From NCBI RefSeq assembly GCF_003314435.2, contig NZ_QNVY02000001.1, positions 1,178,001 to 1,242,000 on the forward strand: a stretch of 64,000 nucleotides of DNA, in the 5' to 3' direction. Below the pieces are notes generated by a model that saw nothing but the letters and a program-made list of their open reading frames with translations, did not search any database and had not been told where the DNA came from. Shown piece after piece: positions 1 through 7,837 of this stretch (positions are counted from its first letter, which is position 1; the number at the start of each line of letters is the position of its first letter). Source of the DNA: Flavobacterium petrolei. Lineage in GTDB: Bacteria; Bacteroidota; Bacteroidia; Flavobacteriales; Flavobacteriaceae. Position numbers and translations under genes: made by a program.

Positions 1-791
1 TTCTCTATTTTTTCGTAAGCATCACCAGATAAAATCGCGTGGGTACAAATTGCTCTTACGCTCAATGCTCCTTTTTCGATCATTAAATCTGCGGCTTTCG
101 CCAAAGTGCCTCCGGTATCAATCATGTCATCTACTAAGATTACATTTCTACCTTTTACCTCACCAATTAATTCCATGGTATCGATAATGTTGGCTTCTTT
201 TCTTTGTTTGTAACAAATCACCACATCTGATTCTAAAAATTTAGAATACGCATATGCTCTTTTTGAACCTCCCATATCTGGAGAAGCAATAGTCAGATTG
301 TCTAAGCCTAAACTTTTTACATATGGTAAAAAGATAGTTGATGCAAAAAGGTGATCTACCGGTTTTTCAAAGAATCCTTGAATTTGATCAGCGTGCAAAT
401 CCATTGTCATTACTCTTGTTGCGCCTGCTGCATCTAATAAATTAGCTACTAGTTTAGCTCCTATCGGAACTCTTGGTTTGTCTTTTCTATCTTGTCTTGC
501 CCAACCAAAGTAAGGAATTACTGCTGTAATGTGTCTTGCCGAAGCACGTTTGGCAGCATCAATCATCAGTAACATTTCCATTAAATTATCTGCCGTTGGA
601 AAAGTAGAGCAAACGATAAATACGCGTAATCCTCTGATAGACTCCTCATAAGAAGGCTGAAATTCACCGTCGCTGTATTTTGACATGGTGATTTTTCCTA
701 ATGGGATTCCGTATTGCTCTGCTATTTTTTCTGCGAGATAGACACTTTGTGAACAAGCAAAAATTTTAGCTTCCGGTTCTAGGTGTGACAT
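1..791 (-). CDS. prs: ribose-phosphate pyrophosphokinase, 3' end cut by window
   Basis: Makes PRPP from ribose-5-phosphate and ATP for nucleotide, His and Trp synthesis in the cytoplasm. The translation starts MSHLEPEAKIFACSQ at 791 and contains the PRPP-synthase signatures: SDGEFQPS near the N-terminus, RQDRKDKPRVPI (flexible loop), the metal/ATP segment DLHADQIQGFF, and the PRPP-binding loop VDDMIDTGGTL. About 263 codons are visible; the C-terminus lies beyond base 1. A TAnnTTTG-type box on the minus strand (912-919) could be its promoter, giving a leader of roughly 120 nt. The family assignment is secure. Confidence 0.96.
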   Translation of the reverse strand, partial: MSHLEPEAKIFACSQSVYLAEKIAEQYGIPLGKITMSKYSDGEFQPSYEESIRGLRVFIVCSTFPTADNLMEMLLMIDAAKRASARHITAVIPYFGWARQDRKDKPRVPIGAKLVANLLDAAGATRVMTMDLHADQIQGFFEKPVDHLFASTIFLPYVKSLGLDNLTIASPDMGGSKRAYAYSKFLESDVVICYKQRKEANIIDTMELIGEVKGRNVILVDDMIDTGGTLAKAADLMIEKGALSVRAICTHAILSGDAYEKIE

Positions 792-963
792 TTAATTTGT
801 TGTTTTTATTCCGATGCGCTCCATACAGTTCGGCTTTGTCATTTGATTAAAGCCTTATGTGTGTATTTGCCTCGGGTGTAGTTAGTTGTGTGTTGTGTTT
901 TTATCGAGGTGCAAATTTATAAAATTTATTCAACTCTGAAAGGAAAAAATTAAGTATTTTTAG

Positions 964-993
964 TTGAACATTTAATATTATTTTTTACATTTG
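964..993 (+). promoter_or_regulatory. Bacteroidetes-type promoter of tRNA-Leu
   Basis: TTG at 964-966 and TACATTTG at 986-993 are separated by 19 bp, matching the -33 TTG / -7 TAnnTTTG pattern of the Bacteroidetes housekeeping sigma factor. It lies about 90 bp upstream of the mature tRNA, so a processed 5' leader is expected. Confidence 0.55.
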
Positions 994-1081
994 CACCGTG
1001 TTAAAGGAATTGATGGTTGATTTAAACACAATCACATCTTTTATTGCGTTGAAATAACTGTCGTTATTTCATGTCTGCTAA

Positions 1082-1161
1082 GCCCGGATGGCGGAATTGG
1101 TAGACGCGCTGGTCTCAAACACCTGTGGGAAACCGTGCCGGTTCGACTCCGGCTCCGGGTA
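1082..1161 (+). tRNA. tRNA-Leu (anticodon CAA)
   Basis: Acceptor strands 1082-1088 (GCCCGGA) and 1154-1160 (TCCGGGT) pair, with A1161 as discriminator and no encoded CCA. The D-arm contains GGTAGACGC, the anticodon loop is CTCAAAC (CAA, reads UUG), there is a class II variable arm, and the T-arm reads CCGGTTCGACTCCGG. One mismatch is visible in the anticodon stem. The 3' end is the apparent integration site of the neighbouring element, which leaves the tRNA intact. Confidence 0.95.
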
Positions 1162-2689
1162 CGTTAACGGAAAAGCTGTCATTTTTGACAGCTTTTTTTG
1201 TTTTAAGCCTTTCTGAACCCTTGCTATTCCTAGTCAAAACCTCAACAACCTCATTCACTTTAGTGGTTCGACAATTGTCATTTCCAAATAATAACTTTTC
1301 AGTGAATATTGAACCCGCTATGATTCTCTTGGAGTCATAGTCACTATTGTCAAACATGATATTTAAGTTCGATAATAGCATTAAACCTGAATCAACATAG
1401 TTTTTGATTGAATCTTTGCTTGCACTAAGTATTTCAATTTCATTATTGACTTCATTAAGTTGTCCGTTGATACGTTCGATTATACTATTGAATCTTTCTT
1501 TGTTGATATCTTTACTTAATAGCAAGTCTTCAGCATCTTCCATCTTAGACTTTAGACTCTTTTGGAGCTCTGTTTTACTTTTAAGTTGAGTAACTCTATT
1601 GCCATTAATTTGAGAATCAGAATCCTTTAAAATCTCCGAGAACAACTCCTTTATATTTTCGTTAATCTGTAAATTAAAGAGAAGGCTTCCGATTTTATTA
1701 TGAGCATCATCAACCGACACTCTTGTTTTGCATTTATTTCTGCAATGATAATACGCATATTTCTTAGTTCTTCCTTTTGAAACACTACCTGTAATCTGTC
1801 CTCCACAAAGCTCACAAGTTAGAAAATCTCGCATAGGAAACTCTAGGTTTTTCTGAGCGGGTTTCGTTCCGTACCATCTTTTTCCTTTAAACACATCCTG
1901 AACTTTGTTGAATGTTTCTATACTAACCAATGCCTCATGTTTCCCATTTACCACCATGGCAGATTCTTTCTTAAATTCAGGAACTTTAATCTTACCTATA
2001 TATATCACGTTTTTAAGCAATTCGCTAAATGCACTTTTTTCAAGCTTCATTCCTTCTTGTTTTAGCTTCTTGCGAATCGTTTCAATTGATTCGATATTCA
2101 TAGCGACCTCAGCAAACGCTTTTTTTACGAAAAAAGAAAATTGGTTTGGCTTCAATGTTGATTTTTTGAATTCATCTCGAAAATTATCATAGCCGTAAGG
2201 GGCTTTTCCTGTGAAATATCCTTCCTTTTTTGCTTGATAAGTTCCGCTAATTGTTCGGCTCGAAATTTTATCTCTTTCGACCTCTCCAGCTGTTAGGTAA
2301 ATTGAAAGAACCATTTTGTTATCTGAATTAGACATCTCTAAATATTGCTCTGTAGCGTTCAATTCAATCCCCATTGAATCAAACTCTCGCAAGACTGTTA
2401 AAGCTTGCTCTGTATTTCTTGAGAATCTGTCCCACTTAACAAACAATACTTTGTGGATTAGTTTTTTATTAGCTTTTGCGAACGTTTTCAAACTAGACCA
2501 TTCAGGACGCTTGAAATTTTTTGCTGAGTGGTCTTCTCTATATGACTTAACGAGATTATAACCCATTCTTTCGCAATGGTTTATTAATGTTTGTTCTTGA
2601 TAATCTAGACTAAATCCTTTTTGTGCTTGCTCGTCAGTACTAACTCTAGAGTACAATATTACATTTGTATTATTCATAAATTGTTCCAT
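1115..2689 (-). CDS. large serine recombinase (integrase)
   Basis: Site-specific recombinase, the likely integrase of this element. The N-terminal resolvase fold has the catalytic motif YSRVSTDEQ with Ser17 and the KWDRFSRN helix near residue 85. A 'Recombinase' domain follows at about 160-280, then a zinc ribbon with C292, C295, C316 and C320, then a predicted coiled coil at about 350-425. Length (524 aa) fits large serine recombinases. The last 16 or so residues (GAGVEPARFPTG) are simply antisense tRNA-Leu, and the stop codon is inside the tRNA gene. The start at 2689 overlaps the upstream gene by 20 bp; Met5 is an alternative. In a circular element the C-terminus would differ (see 8810-8896). 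Confidence 0.93.
   Translation of the reverse strand: MEQFMNNTNVILYSRVSTDEQAQKGFSLDYQEQTLINHCERMGYNLVKSYREDHSAKNFKRPEWSSLKTFAKANKKLIHKVLFVKWDRFSRNTEQALTVLREFDSMGIELNATEQYLEMSNSDNKMVLSIYLTAGEVERDKISSRTISGTYQAKKEGYFTGKAPYGYDNFRDEFKKSTLKPNQFSFFVKKAFAEVAMNIESIETIRKKLKQEGMKLEKSAFSELLKNVIYIGKIKVPEFKKESAMVVNGKHEALVSIETFNKVQDVFKGKRWYGTKPAQKNLEFPMRDFLTCELCGGQITGSVSKGRTKKYAYYHCRNKCKTRVSVDDAHNKIGSLLFNLQINENIKELFSEILKDSDSQINGNRVTQLKSKTELQKSLKSKMEDAEDLLLSKDINKERFNSIIERINGQLNEVNNEIEILSASKDSIKNYVDSGLMLLSNLNIMFDNSDYDSKRIIAGSIFTEKLLFGNDNCRTTKVNEVVEVLTRNSKGSERLKTKKAVKNDSFSVNVPGAGVEPARFPTGV
1156..1162 (+). other. candidate attL core at the tRNA-Leu 3' end
   Basis: The seven bases CGGGTAC, covering the last acceptor bases of the tRNA plus one, recur at 8896-8902 on the far side of the element. 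A short crossover identity is what serine integrases leave behind. The exact crossover dinucleotide cannot be read from sequence alone. Confidence 0.5.
1171..1199 (+). terminator. Rho-independent terminator after tRNA-Leu
   Basis: AAAAGCTGTCA and TGACAGCTTTT form an 11-bp stem with a T-rich loop and a T-run. It is placed to end tRNA-Leu transcription, yet it lies inside the antisense coding region of the serine recombinase, so the mobile element brought this terminator. Confidence 0.8.
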
Positions 2690-2963
2690 TTAAAGTGGTT
2701 GCTAAATTCAAGCAACAAACTCTTGCTTGAAATTCATTTTCATAATCCTCTATATCTTCAAAATAACATATGTCCTCATAGTTATCTAAAACTGAATGAG
2801 TCACGTAATATTCATCTTCGAATAAAATCAATGCCCATTCTGCATAATTATCATTGAGTAAACTAATAATTCCAAATTCACACACAATGCCTTTTAATTT
2901 CATCATTTCTATTAGCTCATGTATTGTCATTCTAAATCTTATTTTCAATCTTTGTATTGTCAT
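2670..2963 (-). CDS. hypothetical protein of the integrative element
   Basis: A 97-aa acidic protein with no signal peptide or membrane segment and no family that I recognise. It starts at 2963 after the A-rich leader TAAAATAAAAAAAT, typical of Bacteroidetes genes; Met12 is an alternative start. Its 3' end overlaps the recombinase start by 20 bp and it begins 11 bp after the frameshifted small gene, so the three probably form one operon. A role as recombination directionality factor or regulator is possible from position only. Confidence 0.55.
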   Translation of the reverse strand: MTIQRLKIRFRMTIHELIEMMKLKGIVCEFGIISLLNDNYAEWALILFEDEYYVTHSVLDNYEDICYFEDIEDYENEFQARVCCLNLATTLNGTIYE

Positions 2964-2974
2964 ATTTTTTTATT

Positions 2975-3125
2975 TTAAATTATTTTATTTGACTGGCATA
3001 CTTCTGCCAATTTATACAGCACATTTCGGATTAATTCAATTTCTTCATCCGAGTATTTTATTCCTTTTTTATTTAATGTTGTTTTACAGTGTGTTATACT
3101 TAACAAGTTGGTACTCTGTCGTCAT
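2975..3125 (-). pseudogene. small ORF (about 50 aa) broken by a one-base frameshift
   Basis: Frame 1 from ATG 3125 reads MTTEYQLVKYNTL then stops. The next frame continues without interruption as KTTLNKKGIKYSDEE..., ending at TAA 2975. Removing one T after the CTG codon would give a continuous 49-residue protein. The second half is helical and acidic and looks like small proteins found on Bacteroidetes plasmids and conjugative elements; that likeness is from memory. It sits 11 bp upstream of the next gene. Translation of only the second frame from a TTG is the alternative. Confidence 0.4.
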
Positions 3126-3167
3126 TTTCCAATTCTTTACTTTGACGGTGGAATTCTTTTTATTGTA

Positions 3168-3202
3168 GGTCACAAAGCGACCTCTCCTAAATCAGTCTGA
3201 TT
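3168..3202. promoter_or_regulatory. pair of short palindromes upstream of the recombinase operon
   Basis: GGTC-N7-GACC (3168-3182) and the 13-bp palindrome AATCAGTCTGATT (3190-3202) lie next to each other, just upstream of the minus-strand small-gene/recombinase operon. They could be operators or recombinase binding sites. A TACCTTTG box (3426-3433, minus strand) could start a long leader. Between 3203 and 3552 I see no gene, only a TGCATTCT/AGAATGCA hairpin (3360-3384) and AT-rich sequence. Confidence 0.25.
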
Positions 3203-3552
3203 CAGAAATTGGATGCATACATCATCAATTCGAATTATTTAATGAATTAACATTACTTGAGGCATGCCTTTCCCGCTTCGGGTATTGCACCGAATTGATA
3301 ATTTAAAATATAATTTGATTTTTAGAACATGGTTGTTCAGCTTTACAACCTGCTCTTTTTGCATTCTTTAGCTGTCAGAATGCAGAAAAGATTCTTGCAA
3401 TAATCTCTTCTTTTATTTTTCTTTACAAAGGTAGGACATGTTTTTGATATTCTTTTTTAGGTAACTTAATCAACTTATATAGAATAAGATAAATCGTATT
3501 AAAAATATATAAATTGTTTTATTTCAATAAGTTAAAGAATAAAAAAATAATA

Positions 3553-3608
3553 AAAAAAATTATAATTAACAAATAATTAGTACGCTATTTCTTAATTATA
3601 ATTTTTTT
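3553..3608 (-). terminator. long AT-rich inverted repeat, probable terminator
   Basis: Arms of 17 bases at 3553-3569 and 3592-3608 are exactly complementary around a 22-nt loop. On the minus strand it begins 24 bp after the stop of the small serine recombinase and is followed by T-rich sequence, so it can end that transcript. An AT-rich replication or recombination site is an alternative reading. Confidence 0.45.
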
Positions 3609-3632
3609 AATTTTCTAGATAACTCAATTTAT

Positions 3633-4310
3633 TTATGTAGCCAATAAGTTAGTTCTATTATACAATTGAAGTACAGTCGGAGCATAAAATTTATTACCAT
3701 ATCTGGTCTTGAAATTGAGCTGATTAAGATAATCTGCAATTTGTCTGTAGCTCATTTCTTTCTCTTTGCAATTGAGGATTATTGATTGAGCTTGTCGATT
3801 TCTGTCATTGTTCATGGCATTTTCTTTGATTTTATCAACTCCCTTGGCTCTAGCCTCACTGGTTAGATTTTGCGGATTACCTAATTTTACTCCTTTTTTC
3901 TTAAGTTCCGCCAGCGCAAGCTTGGTTCTTGAGCTGATAAGTTTGGCTTCCTGCTCCGCAAGTGCCGAGAATATATGAATGGTGAAATTGTTGGCTGAGG
4001 GCATATCTACCGCCAAAAACTCAATACCTGCATCCATCAAAGAACTTACAAAGCTCACATTGCGAGCTAATCTGTCTAATTTTGCAATAATTAGGATTGC
4101 TCCTTCGTTTTTTGCCAGTTGAATTGCTTTATGGATTTCGATGCGTTCACGTTTATTAGTACCAGTCTCAATCTCAGTAAAACTCTTAACAATAGTTCCA
4201 TCCTGCGAGGTTACATATTTTTCAACTGAACTTTTTTGAGCTGACAATCCTAAACCCGATATTCCTTGCTCTTTTCTACTGACTCTATAATATGCTACAA
4301 ATTTTTTCAT
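3633..4310 (-). CDS. small serine recombinase (resolvase/invertase family)
   Basis: A 225-aa member of the Pin/Hin/resolvase group. The N-terminal catalytic domain starts MKKFVAYYRVSRKEQG with Ser11 as the expected nucleophile. AKLDRLARN and the EQEAKLISSRTK segment are the usual helix D/E region. The C-terminal part (about 140-225) has an HTH-like DNA-binding region with YRQIADYLNQ. It may resolve multimers, invert DNA or help element maintenance. No inverted segment is obvious nearby. It is distinct from the large recombinase, so the element carries two serine recombinases. Confidence 0.9.
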   Translation of the reverse strand: MKKFVAYYRVSRKEQGISGLGLSAQKSSVEKYVTSQDGTIVKSFTEIETGTNKRERIEIHKAIQLAKNEGAILIIAKLDRLARNVSFVSSLMDAGIEFLAVDMPSANNFTIHIFSALAEQEAKLISSRTKLALAELKKKGVKLGNPQNLTSEARAKGVDKIKENAMNNDRNRQAQSIILNCKEKEMSYRQIADYLNQLNFKTRYGNKFYAPTVLQLYNRTNLLAT

Positions 4311-4442
4311 TTTGATGTTGATTTAAATCTTAAACGTCCGTTTGTGATTTATTACACGTCAAATGTCCAGGTCTATTTTGGATTAAACAAGAGAAATCCT
4401 GGTTTTCCTGGGCTCACGGCTTTTTTGGTCACTTTAGCTCAC

Positions 4443-4467
4443 AAAAAAACGAGGTAATTAGCCTCGT
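4443..4467 (-). terminator. minus-strand terminator overlapping a small ORF stop
   Basis: On the minus strand ACGAGG pairs with CCTCGT around a 7-nt loop and is followed by seven T. The TAA stop of the 48-aa ORF lies inside the loop. Confidence 0.6.
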
Positions 4468-4604
4468 TCTTTGGATTGAATCAATTTTGAAAACACTTCA
4501 AGTTCTTTATCCGTGAAGTTTCCCGCTTTTATCGTTAGCGGATACCTCACATCTTGGGATTTGAGCACTTGTTTAAGTTGGGATAGTCTTATTAATAATC
4601 TCAT
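4458..4604 (-). CDS. possible 48-aa protein
   Basis: Reads MRLLIRLSQLKQVLKSQDVR at the start and ends FSKLIQSKERG. It is basic and has no recognised family. Support is indirect: the open frame ends exactly in a minus-strand terminator hairpin, 148 bp upstream of the small serine recombinase start on the same strand. It could also be chance within a non-coding RNA that uses the same terminator. Confidence 0.35.
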   Translation of the reverse strand: MRLLIRLSQLKQVLKSQDVRYPLTIKAGNFTDKELEVFSKLIQSKERG

Positions 4605-5258
4605 GGTTACTTTTACTATAAATATGGTCTAAAATTTAAATCTAAATTTTTTCTCAGAAATTTTTTTCTCAATTTGGATAGCGCAGTGAACGAACATATC
4701 CATCGCTATAGATAGGAAAGTGTACTTTATCAGATTATCGAAGGAGGTAACTAAGCTTGTGTTTACAAGGGTTACGGGAGGGAGGGTGTAATATTGGAAG
4801 AGATAATCTCTTTTGAAAGGCTTGCTAGCGTTTACAGGAGCATCTGTAGCTTAATCGGAACACAATTAGTTTTTAAATAGTTGCTGAGGTTTAAATCTCT
4901 CTCTTCAATCTTCTATCATATATGTTACTTAATATACTACTGATTAGTAGGGTTGAAACCCTAGTAATATCAATGCTTTAGAGAATGTTAACTCAAATAG
5001 GTGTATGCTCAGTTTGCGCTATTCAAAAACATGGTTGTTAAAATTAATTTGAAGTGGTTTGAAAAATAGTTGACCAAAAGACTTGACTTAGCCAGCTCAT
5101 TTTCGTATATTAAGGTTAAACAATAACTGAGAGTAAAACTCATTAAAATCCTTGGTTGCTGGAGGGGTCATGTCTTCCAGCTTCTCTTACCAAGTTAAAC
5201 AATTAGAGAATACAATAATCCATCCTCAGTGATGGAACGAGAATAAGAGAATACAAGA
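4605..5258 (+). promoter_or_regulatory. gene-free region with promoter, structured leader and repeats before the polymerase gene
   Basis: No ORF is supportable. Visible signals: a hairpin with arms AGGGT/ACCCT near 4947-4968; TTGACT (5083-5088), a 17-bp spacer and TATATT (5106-5111), a sigma70-like promoter; a nested stem of CTTGGT 5151-5156 with ACCAAG 5189-5194, enclosing GCTGGA 5158-5163 with TCCAGC 5176-5181; GTTAAACAAT twice (5114, 5194) and AGAGAATACAA twice (5215, 5246). Together they suggest a regulated leader and perhaps a replication origin for the element. Confidence 0.4.
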
Positions 5259-6590
5259 ATGAACTTTAAAAATGAAGATTACATCGCCTTTACTGGCGAT
5301 ACAGGAGATTTTGACCTGCTCCAAAACGATTACAAGCTGTCTGAATCAGCACTACGTTTCCCAAACGTAAATTCTATACTAATTCCAAAGAAAGCCCAGT
5401 ATAACCTACGTAAACATGTTTCTAAACCGATGCTTAGAACCATTGATACTAATATTGATATAGCTATTGAAAAGTGCCTAGTGTTCTTGTATAACCTAGC
5501 TAGCACTTACTACACGGATGACAAATGGAAATCGCTTAGCTCTAAGATACTGCACCAGCAGAGCCGAAATGCTGACAATACCTATATATATACCAAGATA
5601 ATTGATGTTCTTACCACTGGAACAAGTACAGGTGCATTTATTGAAGTTGACAGCAGCTATCAAGTCGGCATGCAGTCCAAGAAGTTTCGATTAACGGATA
5701 CTTACTTAAAAGCGGGACTTGTTGAATACATCATTAATGATGTTGGAATCATCCGTACTCGAAATAAGATTTACTACCAGCAATTATGCGAAGCCATGGC
5801 AAATCCGATATGTTCCAATTTGATTGCGATGTATCCAAAAATTGACTTACCAACTAGTGAAGAACTACTGTCTATTGGCAAACTATTAGCTAAAGAAGGA
5901 AGAACCACCAAAAAAGGAAAGATATTGACTATGCGAAACAAACATAAAGACCACTATTGGTTAGATGTAAAAAACAGAAGCTTTGTCGAGGATAATATTG
6001 AACTGTTTGAGTTTCTAACTGGTCGTGGGTTTATGATTCCCAGTGCGGGAGATTTTCACAGCGGTGGTCGTGTTGTGGACAGTTTTACTCTTATGCCTTC
6101 ATGGATTCGGGAACAGATTACCATTGAAGGAAAGAAGTTGATAGAGTGTGATTACAGCGCACTGCATCCAAATATTGCTATCAATTTGTACGATGGTTCA
6201 TTAACTTATCTCACACATCAAATTATTGCTGAACGTACAGGAATTCACTTTGATAATGTTAAGATTGAGCATTTGAGTTTTTTCAATATGAAATGGAATG
6301 ATATGATAAAATCTCCACTTTTTGACTACTATTCAAGATATGATTCTGATATGTTAGCAAGGATTTATCACGATAAAAACGAACATGGTCATAAGATTAC
6401 CTCTCAAAAAATGTTTGGGGTTGAGGTAGCTATTATGACTGATGTTATAAGGTACCTCAACGATAAAGGTATTTTTGTCTTATACGTGTATGATGCTCTT
6501 TTATGTGATTCTAAAGATTTTGATTTGGTAGCAAAAACTATGAATCGAATCATTTTAGAACATGGTATTAGAACAAATCTTAAAACTTAA
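5259..6590 (+). CDS. divergent family-A-like polymerase palm protein
   Basis: A 443-aa protein whose C-terminal part carries polymerase-like motifs in the right order. Motif A is LIECDYSALHPN with D298. A motif B-like helix NVKIEHLSFFN has K335. Motif C is YVYDALLCD with D412, preceded by a helix (about 386-400) like the one before motif C in DNA polymerase I and T7-type polymerases. The first 240 residues match nothing that I recognise. No exonuclease or primase motif is seen. It is likely a replication protein of the element. ATG 5259 follows an AGAGAATACAA repeat. The function is inferred from motifs only. Confidence 0.6.
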   Translation: MNFKNEDYIAFTGDTGDFDLLQNDYKLSESALRFPNVNSILIPKKAQYNLRKHVSKPMLRTIDTNIDIAIEKCLVFLYNLASTYYTDDKWKSLSSKILHQQSRNADNTYIYTKIIDVLTTGTSTGAFIEVDSSYQVGMQSKKFRLTDTYLKAGLVEYIINDVGIIRTRNKIYYQQLCEAMANPICSNLIAMYPKIDLPTSEELLSIGKLLAKEGRTTKKGKILTMRNKHKDHYWLDVKNRSFVEDNIELFEFLTGRGFMIPSAGDFHSGGRVVDSFTLMPSWIREQITIEGKKLIECDYSALHPNIAINLYDGSLTYLTHQIIAERTGIHFDNVKIEHLSFFNMKWNDMIKSPLFDYYSRYDSDMLARIYHDKNEHGHKITSQKMFGVEVAIMTDVIRYLNDKGIFVLYVYDALLCDSKDFDLVAKTMNRIILEHGIRTNLKT

Positions 6591-6596
6591 TAATTT

Positions 6597-6633
6597 AATT
6601 TGTGTTTATCGCCTCCGGCGATCAACGCAAATT
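6597..6633 (+). terminator. strong hairpin after the polymerase gene
   Basis: Arms 6597-6613 and 6617-6633 pair over 17 positions with one mismatch and one G-T, around a 3-nt loop, starting 6 bp after the stop codon. No T-run follows, so it may stabilise the 3' end or terminate with help. Confidence 0.5.
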
Positions 6634-6704
6634 TATAATTAATTTAAAAATGTTTCCTCAAGGATAGCGACATGAATAATTTTATAGTAATATAATTTTT
6701 ACAA

Positions 6705-6735
6705 TTGTTTCTCGGTCGCATTATACATATATTTG
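6705..6735 (+). promoter_or_regulatory. promoter of the cargo operon
   Basis: TTG at 6705-6707, a 20-bp spacer and TATATTTG at 6728-6735 fit the Bacteroidetes -33/-7 pattern. The first cargo gene starts about 97 bp downstream. Confidence 0.45.
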
Positions 6736-6831
6736 TTTTAAAAAAAAACTATTTACCACGACAACCAACCCGAAAATTGATGAATTAATATTATTATAAG
6801 AATAATAAAAGTTCGAAATTATTACTAAGAT

Positions 6832-7116
6832 TTGAAAAAGAAAGAATTTTATAAATATAGAATCAAAGAGGGTGCCTCTAAAAAAATGTCTAATATACTT
6901 AAAGATTTTAATTCGAGAGTTGCGCTAGTTGATGGAACAATGTGTTCAATTACAGCAGTGATTCCAGCGAACAATTACTTTATAAAAGACGGGAATTTAG
7001 ATGTTGAAAATTTATATCAAATAAAAATCCTCAACTCAAAAAGTAATCAAGAAGCATTAGTAATCCCAGAACTTTTAGAAAATATACCTGAAGCGGAATG
7101 GATAATAATTGATTAG
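6832..7116 (+). CDS. hypothetical cargo protein, 94 aa
   Basis: A soluble protein with no recognised family. The N-terminal 20 residues are rich in Lys; the C-terminus ends LLENIPEAEWIIID. The reading needs a TTG start at 6832; ATG 6886 (residue 19) is an alternative that would give 76 aa. It is the first gene of a co-directional cargo set 6832-8680 with gaps of 69, 31 and 39 bp. Confidence 0.5.
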   Translation: MKKKEFYKYRIKEGASKKMSNILKDFNSRVALVDGTMCSITAVIPANNYFIKDGNLDVENLYQIKILNSKSNQEALVIPELLENIPEAEWIIID

Positions 7117-7185
7117 ATGTTGAGGTTTAATTGCATTAAGAAGTTGTAGTCCTAAGTATAAAATAGATATAAACAACATAGTTAC

Positions 7186-7806
7186 ATGGAAGAGGAGAAG
7201 TTGAAAATTAATCAAGTTAAAATGTCTGTTGGGAAAACTGAAAAACAATTTTACTATGAAAAGATGCACTATGCTGATTCTTGGACAAAAATTCCAAAAC
7301 TAAATTATGAGTATTGTGTAAAAAACAATTTAGCTATCGCCACTGAAGTTTTAAAAGACTTAGACGGAAATATTATTTTATTAAAATATAAAAACGAGAA
7401 CTCTCAAGAGAAAAGGGAAAGGCAAAAAAAAGAGATTAAGTCTAAAACAGTTGAAATAGATAATCTTAAACATATTTACTTAGTAAAAAGAACTATCGGA
7501 AAAACTGGAAAGCATTACTACTATGAATCATTAAGTTCTGTTGAAAATGCAAAAGATGTTTATTGGTACAAAACTGACGAATCCTTCTTTAGACATTTAA
7601 TTAATTCGTACAAAAAAAACGCATTAAATATTGAGTTAGACGACAAAGGTGAAGTTGTCTATATGGAATATACTAAAAATGAAAAAGAAAGTAGTAAAGC
7701 CATTATAAGTGATGATAATTTAAAAAAAGAAACAAAAGGTTGTTTTAAAACGGTAATCCTTACGTTTGTTTTTCTAATAGTGGTTTTATTAATTATTACT
7801 TTTTAA
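7186..7806 (+). CDS. hypothetical cargo protein with duplicated domain and C-terminal membrane anchor
   Basis: A 206-aa protein containing two copies of one unit: residues about 5-75 (VGKTEKQFYYEKMHYADSW) and about 100-172 (IGKTGKHYYYESLSSVENA). Each ends in a beta-rich GNIILLKY or GEVVYMEY segment. One hydrophobic helix of about 20 residues sits at the extreme C-terminus, so it is likely tail-anchored with the repeats in the cytoplasm. No known family recognised. ATG 7186 is the only plausible start. Confidence 0.6.
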   Translation: MEEEKLKINQVKMSVGKTEKQFYYEKMHYADSWTKIPKLNYEYCVKNNLAIATEVLKDLDGNIILLKYKNENSQEKRERQKKEIKSKTVEIDNLKHIYLVKRTIGKTGKHYYYESLSSVENAKDVYWYKTDESFFRHLINSYKKNALNIELDDKGEVVYMEYTKNEKESSKAIISDDNLKKETKGCFKTVILTFVFLIVVLLIITF

Positions 7807-7837
7807 CCAAATTTCAATTAATATTACTGAGTAAAAA

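Noticed and set aside
4841..4915. tRNA-like stretch with CTGTAGCTTAATCGG and a T-loop-like GGTTTAAATC
   Set aside because: Acceptor strands do not pair and the T-stem has mismatches, so it is not a functional tRNA. A decayed tRNA cannot be shown from this alone.
7075..7269. Short minus-strand frames opposite the cargo, nuo and RND genes
   Set aside because: They are antisense shadows of clear genes with low-complexity translations and no start context.
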